Part shown: in pieces, positions 1-5,111 of the stretch
How the letters are laid out: each line of letters begins with the position of its first letter
Position numbering within the stretch: the stretch's first letter is position 1
Source: Betaproteobacteria bacterium UBA6910
GTDB taxonomy: Bacteria; Pseudomonadota; Gammaproteobacteria; Burkholderiales; UBA6910
Length of the DNA: 7,601 nucleotides
Direction of reading: 5' to 3'
NCBI GenBank assembly: GCA_002451065.1
Contig: DKBC01000205.1
Coordinates: forward strand, 1,073 to 8,673
The notes under the pieces: generated by a model
What the model was told of the DNA's origin: nothing
Seen by the model: only the letters and a program-made list of their open reading frames with translations
Database searches by the model: none
Position numbers and translations under genes: made by a program

Positions 1-1
1 G

Positions 2-1297
2 AAGCCGGAGGAGATGGCCAAGCACCGGGACATCTTCGTTGATGGCGCGGTCAAGCGGGGCATGGCCCGGCGGGCCGCCGAGGAGCTGTTCGGGCTGATG
101 GAGAAGTTCGCGGGTTATGGCTTCAACAAGTCCCATGCCGCCGCGTACGCCCTGATCGCTTATCACACCGCTTACCTTAAGGCGCACCACGGGGCCGCAT
201 TCATGGCCGCCAACCTGTCGGCGGTGATGGACGATACCGACAAGGTGCGGGGCTTTTACGAGGACTGCCGGGCGAACGGGCTGAAGGTGCTTGCGCCGGA
301 CATCAATTCCTCCGAGTACCGGTTCGTGCCCGTGGATCGCGAGGCCCTGCGCTATGGCCTGGGCGCCGTCAAGGGGACGGGGGAAGCTGCCATCGGGGCC
401 ATTGTGCGCCAGCGGGAATCCGGCGGTCCCTTCCGCGACCTATTTGATTTCTGCCGGCGGGTCGATTCGCGCATCGTGAACCGGCGCGTGGTGGAGTCGC
501 TGATTCGCGCCGGCGCTTTCGACGAATTGGACCCAAACCGGGCGCGGCTGCTGGCGTCGGTGGGCATCGCGATGGAAGCGGCAGAGCAGCAGCTGCGCGC
601 CGCATCCCAGAACAGCCTGTTCGGCGAGGATGCGGCGGCCCCCCCAGGACTGCTGGAGGCGCCGGAATGGGATATGAAAGAACGGCTGGCCCATGAGAAG
701 GCCAGCCTGGGTTTCTACCTCAGTGGTCATCCGTTCGCGGCGTACCAGGGGGAAGCGGCGGAATTCGTGAAACAGCGGCTGGCGCAGCTTGCGCCGGCCT
801 CAAGTCCCGTGCTCATGGCCGGCATTATCAACAGCGTGCGCCTGCAACAGACCCGCCGCGGACGCATGGCGGTCATTCTGCTGGACGACGCCACGGCCCA
901 GGTGGAGGTGGCAGTGTTCTCCGAGGTGTTCGAGGCGAATCGGGCCTGGATCAAGGAGGACCAGCTGCTGGTGGTGGAGGGCAAGGTCAGCCACGACGAG
1001 TTCTCCGGCGGGCTGCGGGTTACCGCCGACAAGCTGCACGACCTGGCGGCGGCGCGGTCGCGTTTCGCCCGCGCCGTGTACCTGACCTGCAACGGAGAAG
1101 CAAGCCCGGAGAAGCTCAAGGGGGTGCTGGCTCCCTACCGCAACGGGAACTGTCCGGTGGTCATCAGCTACCGCAACGGCGAGGCGGCTTGCGAGCTGGA
1201 GCTGGGCGAGGGATGGCGCGTCAACCCGCAGGAAGGCCTGCTGCAGTCGCTTGCGGCCTCTTTGCGCCCGGAGAACGTGCGGGTGATTTACCAGTAG
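2..1297 (+). CDS. dnaE: DNA polymerase III subunit alpha, C-terminal part (5' end cut by window)
   Basis: This is the C-terminal ~431 residues of the catalytic subunit of the replicative DNA polymerase. The reading frame is open to the left edge (KPEEMAKHR precedes the first in-window Met), so the ATG at 14 is internal and not the start. The window begins in the fingers region, with the characteristic GYGFNKSHAAAYALIAYHTA stretch (about 116-175). A helix-hairpin-helix region follows, first YGLGAVKGTGEAAIGAI, then a second hairpin around RVDSRIVNRRVVESLIRAGAFD. A QNSLF pentapeptide at 608-622 fits the internal beta-clamp-binding motif (Q-x-x-L-F type) of DnaE. An OB fold follows at roughly 805-1050 (LMAGIINSVRLQQTRRGR through VVEGKVSHDEFSGGLRV). 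The C-terminal ~80 residues correspond to the tau-binding end. It is a complete, undamaged C-terminus ending in TAG, 17 bp from the convergent acylphosphatase stop. Family assignment is secure. Confidence 0.97.
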   Translation, partial: KPEEMAKHRDIFVDGAVKRGMARRAAEELFGLMEKFAGYGFNKSHAAAYALIAYHTAYLKAHHGAAFMAANLSAVMDDTDKVRGFYEDCRANGLKVLAPDINSSEYRFVPVDREALRYGLGAVKGTGEAAIGAIVRQRESGGPFRDLFDFCRRVDSRIVNRRVVESLIRAGAFDELDPNRARLLASVGIAMEAAEQQLRAASQNSLFGEDAAAPPGLLEAPEWDMKERLAHEKASLGFYLSGHPFAAYQGEAAEFVKQRLAQLAPASSPVLMAGIINSVRLQQTRRGRMAVILLDDATAQVEVAVFSEVFEANRAWIKEDQLLVVEGKVSHDEFSGGLRVTADKLHDLAAARSRFARAVYLTCNGEASPEKLKGVLAPYRNGNCPVVISYRNGEAACELELGEGWRVNPQEGLLQSLAASLRPENVRVIYQ

Positions 1298-1299
1298 CC

Positions 1300-1328
1300 G
1301 GGCGGGGCCTCGCCCTAGCGTATTTTTT
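1300..1328 (+). terminator. possible weak dnaE terminator
   Basis: Just after the dnaE stop, GGGCG (1300-1304) can pair with CGCCC (1311-1315) around a 6-base loop. After a 7-base gap comes a T-rich stretch ending in six Ts (1323-1328). The stem is only 5 bp and the T tract is not adjacent, so this is a weak intrinsic terminator at best. It overlaps the 3' end of the convergent acylphosphatase gene. The arrangement would make sense for stopping dnaE transcripts, but the call is tentative. Confidence 0.25.
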
Positions 1329-1584
1329 CGAAGCGGGTGAAGCTGCCCTGACCGTCCTGCACCTGGACGCTGGTGACCCGGGCCTGATCCGGGCCGCGCC
1401 AGGCCCACTGAACGAGACGCTCCACCGACTCGGGTTCCCCCTGGACCATGGCCTCCACCGAGCCGTCGCCGCAGTTGCGCACCCAGCCGGTAACCCCGAT
1501 CCGCTCCGCTTCCTGGCGCATGGACTCCCGGAACCAGACGCCCTGGACCCGCCCCAAGATGCGCAAGTGCTTGATTACCGGCAT
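1315..1584 (-). CDS. acyP: acylphosphatase
   Basis: This encodes an 89-residue acylphosphatase, which hydrolyses carboxyl-phosphate bonds in small acyl phosphates such as acetyl- or carbamoyl-phosphate; the physiological substrate in bacteria is unsettled. The length matches the family (about 90-98 aa). The phosphate-binding loop GRVQGVWFR (residues 11-19) contains the catalytic Arg19. The second signature, GWVRN followed by GDGSVEA, supplies catalytic Asn37. The ATG at 1584 is well supported: an in-frame TGA lies two codons upstream, so no longer protein is possible. No clear Shine-Dalgarno precedes it. The gene is monocistronic in this view, convergent with dnaE and divergent from the DsrE-like gene. 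Trp17 replaces the Gly seen in many homologues (GVGFR), a substitution I regard as ordinary within the family. Confidence 0.95.
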   Translation of the reverse strand: MPVIKHLRILGRVQGVWFRESMRQEAERIGVTGWVRNCGDGSVEAMVQGEPESVERLVQWAWRGPDQARVTSVQVQDGQGSFTRFEKIR

Positions 1585-1596
1585 CGTTCAAAATGA

Positions 1597-1629
1597 TATG
1601 AATGGAAGGATAAGGTAATTTTATTCATA
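1597..1629. repeat. 7-bp inverted repeat in the acyP/DsrE-like intergenic region
   Basis: TATGAAT (1597-1603) and ATTCATA (1623-1629) form a perfect 7-bp inverted repeat with a 19-bp spacer. It lies in an AT-rich spacer between divergent genes, 9 bp upstream of the predicted -35 of the DsrE-like gene and immediately upstream of acyP. Repeat centres are 26 bp apart, about two and a half helical turns. It could be an operator, but 7-bp repeats in AT-rich DNA also arise by chance. Confidence 0.25.
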
Positions 1630-1637
1630 CTCGCCAG

Positions 1638-1666
1638 TTGATAAAAACCCTCGGCTCGATTATCTT
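1638..1666 (+). promoter_or_regulatory. predicted sigma70-type promoter of the DsrE-like gene
   Basis: TTGATA (1638-1643, 5 of 6 match to TTGACA) is separated by exactly 17 bp from TATCTT (1661-1666, 4 of 6 match to TATAAT). Transcription would begin near 1673, giving a leader of about 30 nt containing the GAGGAG ribosome binding site. Both the position and the AT-rich context support the call. It is a sequence prediction only. Confidence 0.45.
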
Positions 1667-1690
1667 GACCGCTGGTGTCAACAATTACTC

Positions 1691-1696
1691 GAGGAG
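1691..1696 (+). promoter_or_regulatory. ribosome binding site deciding the DsrE-like start
   Basis: GAGGAG at 1691-1696 abuts the first ATG (1697), leaving no spacer, but lies 6 nt before the second in-frame ATG (1703). The spacing favours initiation at 1703. The protein would then begin Met-Thr-Pro-Lys, two residues shorter than the longest reading. Confidence 0.6.
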
Positions 1697-1702
1697 ATGA
1701 CC

Positions 1703-2149
1703 ATGACCCCCAAATCGCTCAAGTTCATAATCGCCGCTGCTGCTCTCCTGCTCTCGGCCTACGGGACGACCGCCGCCGCCGCTGAGGATTCTGTCGCTCC
1801 TGATAAGGTCGTCTATCACGTCAACGATAGCGCGGACGCCCGGGCCGCCCTGCGAAACATCGGAAATCACCTGGAGGTGAATCCCCAGGCCAAGATCGTG
1901 GTGGTCAGCCACTCCCAGGGCGTGGACTTCCTGATGGAGGGTGCCAAGGACAAGAACGGCAACCCCTACAACATTACGGTGGAGGAGTTGAAGGGCAAGG
2001 GCGTGACCTTCGACGTCTGCGAGATCACGCTCAAGCGCCGCAACCTGGAGAAGTCTCAGTTCATCCCAGAGGCCAAGTTCGTGCCTTCGGGAGTGGCCGA
2101 GCTGGCCAAGCTCCAGCAGCGGGAGGGGTACGCGTATATCAAGCCGTGA
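1703..2149 (+). CDS. exported DsrE-family-like protein
   Basis: This is a 148-residue protein with a Sec signal peptide: Lys4/Lys7, a hydrophobic core at residues 8-19, and an Ala-rich A-x-A site with likely cleavage before Glu28. It is therefore periplasmic. The mature part resembles DsrE/DsrF-like (TusD/YchN-fold) proteins. It shows a first beta strand VVYHVND, then a strand IVVVSHSQGVDFL, and GVTFDVCEITLKRRN with a Cys at residue 106 in the position of the conserved family Cys. The typical C-terminal motif is VPSGVAELAKLQQREGYAYIKP. Cytoplasmic DsrE/TusD proteins relay sulfur on a Cys; whether exported members do so is unknown. C106 is the only Cys in the whole protein, so any chemistry would need a partner thiol. 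The gene stands alone, with its own predicted promoter and a strong terminator. Family assignment is fairly confident; the biochemical role is not known. Confidence 0.82.
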   Translation: MTPKSLKFIIAAAALLLSAYGTTAAAAEDSVAPDKVVYHVNDSADARAALRNIGNHLEVNPQAKIVVVSHSQGVDFLMEGAKDKNGNPYNITVEELKGKGVTFDVCEITLKRRNLEKSQFIPEAKFVPSGVAELAKLQQREGYAYIKP

Positions 2150-2168
2150 CGCCCGGTGAAAACAAGAG

Positions 2169-2195
2169 AAAAGGCGGCTTCGGCCGCCTTTTTTG
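2169..2195. terminator. bidirectional intrinsic terminator
   Basis: AAAAGGCGGC, loop TTCG (2179-2182), then GCCGCCTTTT forms a perfect 10-bp stem (2169-2178 with 2183-2192) closed by a stable UUCG-type tetraloop. On the plus strand it is followed by further Ts, ending transcripts of the DsrE-like gene 20 bp after its stop. On the minus strand the complement gives TTTTCTCTTGTTTTC after the stem, suitable for ending the kinase operon, whose stop lies at 2229-2231. Confidence 0.9.
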
Positions 2196-2228
2196 TTTCC
2201 AGCGCCCGGGCACCTCCGCTTCACCGGT

Positions 2229-3506
2229 TCAGGTTGCGATCATCAGGGCGGCAATGGCAAGGGCCGCGCCCAGCGCTGTTACCACGATGACTTTCTGCCG
2301 CCGCGTCATGCCCTTTGGCCGCCAGCCCGCCAGCGTAGGCTGGGGCAGGGCCTCGGAGACCCTGTAGGAGACCACGGGCGCCATGGAATCCGCCTTCGAC
2401 TCGCCTCCCGAGGGGGGCGACGCACCTTCCGAGCCTTCTTCCAAGCCGACGGCGGCGGCCAGGCGCCGGGTTGCGTCAAGGGAGTCGAACGCCCGGGAGA
2501 TCGGGAGGGGGCGAGCCAAGTGCAGGTCATCGGTGTCACTGCGTCGGGAGCGCGGGGCATCCGCGTCCTCCGCTTCTTCCTCCGATTCTAGATGCCGGGC
2601 CAGGTCGTCCGGGAGGGAATGGATCCGCCTTGGCGCGATCAGGGGAGCATTGGCTTCCCCGCGCAAAGCCTTCTCGCATTCTCTCAGATCGCTGGCCATG
2701 TCCCTGGCAGTTGCGTAACGGTCGTCGGGGCGCTTGGCCAGGGCCTTGGCGACGATGAAGTCCAGTATCTCGGGTAGCGCCGGATTGACACGGCTTGGGG
2801 GATCCGGATTGAAATTGAGGGTCTGCAGCATGATCGCCGTCATGTTTTCGCCTTCGAACGGCGCCTTGCCGGTGAGCATCTCGTAGAGCACTACGCCCAG
2901 GGAGAAGAGATCGGAGCGCTGATCCGCGCGTTTCCCCTGGACTTGCTCCGGCGACATGTATTTCGGGGATCCGAGTACCACGCCGCTCTGGGTCTGCACA
3001 TCACCGGAGCGCATGCGGGCGATACCGAAATCCATGATCTTGACCAGGCCGTCGCGGACCACCATGATGTTGGCAGGCTTGATGTCGCGGTGGATGACGT
3101 CGTGCTCGTGGGCGTAGGCGAGCCCTTCCGCGACCTGCGCCGCGATGCTCACCGCCTGCGAGGCCGGGAGCGCTTTGCCGCCCGCGATCATGGCGCGCAC
3201 GTCGCGTCCTTGCAGGAACTCCATCGCCATGAAGGCGAGGTTGCCGGCCTTGCCCACGTCGTAAATGGTGACGATATTCGGATGATTGAGGCTGCCGGCC
3301 GCCCGGGCCTCCTGATTGAATCGGCCCTCGTATTCTCCGAGTTCCTCGGCATCCATGGAGAGGTTGACGGTCTTGATGGCCACGACGCGCTCGAGCATGG
3401 GATCCCGGGCCTTGTAGACCAGGCCCATGGCGCCCTTCCCAAGTTCAACGATTACCTCGTAGCGGCCGAAGGTGAGCGCTTTGGAAGATTCCTTCTGTTT
3501 CGGCAC
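2229..3506 (-). CDS. membrane-anchored Hanks-type serine/threonine protein kinase
   Basis: This encodes 425 residues starting with GTG (3506-3504), last gene of the minus-strand cluster. The kinase domain spans about residues 16-280 and keeps every catalytic element. These are the glycine loop LGKGAMGLVYKA (22-33), Lys45 in VAIK, helix-C Glu66, the catalytic loop HRDIKPAN (Asp141, Asn146), DFG with Asp159, and the GSPKYMSPEQ activation-loop end. It should be an active PknB/Stk-type kinase. A charged, low-complexity linker (about 300-400, rich in Glu/Asp/Ser/Arg) leads to one hydrophobic helix (about 406-424) ending in the last residue. The kinase is thus tail-anchored in the inner membrane, with no periplasmic PASTA, FHA or other sensor domain. 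It begins 10 bp after the lipoprotein stop, preceded by a weak AAGG. No phosphatase gene accompanies it. Substrates are unknown; the neighbouring cyclase and other envelope proteins are candidates by context only. Confidence 0.95.
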   Translation of the reverse strand: MPKQKESSKALTFGRYEVIVELGKGAMGLVYKARDPMLERVVAIKTVNLSMDAEELGEYEGRFNQEARAAGSLNHPNIVTIYDVGKAGNLAFMAMEFLQGRDVRAMIAGGKALPASQAVSIAAQVAEGLAYAHEHDVIHRDIKPANIMVVRDGLVKIMDFGIARMRSGDVQTQSGVVLGSPKYMSPEQVQGKRADQRSDLFSLGVVLYEMLTGKAPFEGENMTAIMLQTLNFNPDPPSRVNPALPEILDFIVAKALAKRPDDRYATARDMASDLRECEKALRGEANAPLIAPRRIHSLPDDLARHLESEEEAEDADAPRSRRSDTDDLHLARPLPISRAFDSLDATRRLAAAVGLEEGSEGASPPSGGESKADSMAPVVSYRVSEALPQPTLAGWRPKGMTRRQKVIVVTALGAALAIAALMIAT

Positions 3507-3516
3507 GTGCCTTGCC

Positions 3517-3927
3517 CTACTGACGCTCGGCCTTCACGCTGCGGAACGCCGGCCCCCACAGGGGATGTCCCGCCTCGGCCGGATCCAGCTCGAACCGGGG
3601 ATCGAGATTCAAGATATTTCGAAATTCTTCGCGACACTGCCGCTCGCGATCAGTGACGCAGTAACTGAAGGCCAGATACTTGTGGGCCTTGATGCGGTCC
3701 GCTCTGGACGAGAGGCCGGCATCCAGCGCCGCCTGCAGATGCCTTTGTGCCCCACGGTACTGTCCGTCCTCGTACTGGCGGATTCCCTCGGCGAGATCCT
3801 TCGTGCCGTCAACCGTGAACAGGGATTTGACCTCCTCGACCTGGGTCTGAACCTGGGCGGGCATGGATTCGCAGCCGGCAAGCGCACAGACAGCCGCTGA
3901 CACGAGAAGCATGCGCGGCAGCGTCAT
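3517..3927 (-). CDS. small TPR-like lipoprotein, possibly TssQ-type
   Basis: This is a 136-residue lipoprotein. The signal peptide ends in a lipobox L16-A17-G18-C19; the next residue is Glu rather than Asp, so sorting to the outer membrane is expected. Residues about 44-110 read as paired TPR-like helices: LAEGIRQYEDGQYRGAQRHL, then a helix AHKYLAFSYCVTD, then EEFRNILNLDPRFEL. Cys90 and Cys98 could form a periplasmic disulfide. The C-terminal motif AGHPLWGPAFRSVK looks family-specific. From memory this matches lipoproteins labelled TssQ-family, type VI secretion-associated, in Betaproteobacteria, but no other T6SS gene is visible here, so I leave the symbol empty. Its ATG overlaps the cyclase TGA in ATGA (3924-3927), implying translational coupling, with AGGA (3937-3940) nine bases upstream. 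A scaffold or binding role in the envelope is plausible. Confidence 0.85.
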   Translation of the reverse strand: MTLPRMLLVSAAVCALAGCESMPAQVQTQVEEVKSLFTVDGTKDLAEGIRQYEDGQYRGAQRHLQAALDAGLSSRADRIKAHKYLAFSYCVTDRERQCREEFRNILNLDPRFELDPAEAGHPLWGPAFRSVKAERQ

Positions 3928-5024
3928 GGCGCCTGTTCCTGGCGGAAGCGATGCCGGATCCGGATCTTTTCAGCCGGTCTGGCGACAACGAGTTCGGTGT
4001 GTGGGGGAAAACCGGTGTTTCGCAGCTCCACCACGTGCCGGCCTGCTTTCACGTCGACGACCCGCAGGGGCGGCGACACCCCCATCAGCTTTCCATCGAC
4101 GTAGACCTCTCCCCAGGGCAGCACCTGGACAAGCAATTGCGCTGCGGGGGTCCCCGCTGGCACCGGGTCAGTTGCCTCCGCCTCCTGGGGTGTTACAACC
4201 TTCGGCGGCGCCGTGGACCCATTTTCCACGCGGGGGGTAATTGGGGGAACGATCCGCACTCCCGCGGCACCCACTTCCGTCCCCGTGTCGCGGTGCTTGA
4301 AGGACCGTATCAATCCGCCGGTCGCGAGAATCGCCACCACGGCCACAGCCAAGGCGGCCCAGCGCAGGCGCGACTTCCGTCGCGCATTCTTTGCTTTCCG
4401 CGCCATCTGGCTGAGGGGGAGGGTGTCCGCATCGCCGGGCGACTTGCCGCGCCCCGCTTCGCGGAACTCCCGCAGGTCGCGTCCCGGCTGGCCCACTGCG
4501 TAGATATCATGGGCGCGCACATGCTTGTCGGTGCGATATCCCTCGTAGCTGAAAAGCCTGGCGTAGTCGTCGCTGAGACAGGATACGACTTCGTGATAGG
4601 AGCGGGAGGCCAGAATCTGCCCGGGCTGGGCGAAGCCCATGACACGCTGCGCCACGTTGATGCCGTCGCCGATGATGTTGGGCTGGCCGTTGATGTCCTT
4701 GATCAGCCGGATCGGGCCGAGGTTGATTCCGATGCGAATGGGGATCGCCGGAGGACCATCGCCATCCCTCGCGCCGGCCGCGTCCCGGATGCTGATCGCC
4801 ACGAACAGGGCATCCTCCGGGTCGCCGAGGAAGCTGATCGCGGCGCCGTCGCCGGTGTCGAGCACGATGCGGTCGTTGACAGCGATGTCCTTGATGGCTT
4901 CGGCTATCAGCGCGTTAAACCGGTCCTTGAGGCGGATCTGCTCCGCCACCGGCTTCCGGGAGTATTCCGCGATGTCGAGGAATACCACGCTGCAGATGAA
5001 TGTTCGGTTCGACCGGTCAAGCAT
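3924..5024 (-). CDS. class III adenylate/guanylate cyclase-like protein with TM and periplasmic PEGA domain
   Basis: This 366-residue protein is the first gene of the cyclase-lipoprotein-kinase set. The N-terminal domain (about 8-178) is a class III nucleotide cyclase homology domain. Metal-binding Asp17 lies in VVFLDIAEYSR and Asp59 in DTGDGAAISF; the transition-state pair Asn123/Arg127 lies in GINVAQRV. The two substrate-selecting positions, usually Lys and Asp in adenylate cyclases, are Leu55 and Asn116 by motif alignment, so nucleotide preference and even activity are uncertain. A basic stretch (RKAKNARRKSRLR) precedes one transmembrane helix (222-239), placing the cyclase in the cytosol. 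A Pro-rich linker then leads to a periplasmic PEGA domain (297-360; VYVDGKLMGVSPPLRV, then AGRHVVELRNTGF). PEGA domains are thought to bind surface or wall ligands. The ATG at 5024 has only a weak GGTGG upstream. The gene lies 87 bp downstream of metG on the same strand. Confidence 0.9.
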   Translation of the reverse strand: MLDRSNRTFICSVVFLDIAEYSRKPVAEQIRLKDRFNALIAEAIKDIAVNDRIVLDTGDGAAISFLGDPEDALFVAISIRDAAGARDGDGPPAIPIRIGINLGPIRLIKDINGQPNIIGDGINVAQRVMGFAQPGQILASRSYHEVVSCLSDDYARLFSYEGYRTDKHVRAHDIYAVGQPGRDLREFREAGRGKSPGDADTLPLSQMARKAKNARRKSRLRWAALAVAVVAILATGGLIRSFKHRDTGTEVGAAGVRIVPPITPRVENGSTAPPKVVTPQEAEATDPVPAGTPAAQLLVQVLPWGEVYVDGKLMGVSPPLRVVDVKAGRHVVELRNTGFPPHTELVVARPAEKIRIRHRFRQEQAP

Positions 5025-5111
5025 GGGGAGCCACCGGCCGGGGGACTGGCGAAACCGCGCGAAGTTCGGGCTCCATCACGCCGGTATTATGGGCAAAAGC
5101 CCCGGACTTCT

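Noticed and set aside
800..1591. 263-codon minus-strand frame across the dnaE 3' end and acyP
   Set aside because: It runs antisense to the dnaE OB-fold region and out of frame with acyP, which is clearly the real gene on that strand.
2943..3656. 237-codon open frame antisense to the kinase and lipoprotein
   Set aside because: It spans a gene boundary on the opposite strand and has no recognisable motif or ribosome binding site; it is a shadow frame.
5025..5060. GC-rich CCGGCCGG-containing stretch upstream of the cyclase as a regulatory palindrome
   Set aside because: The short palindrome CCGGCCGG is expected by chance in DNA this GC-rich and has no accompanying structure.
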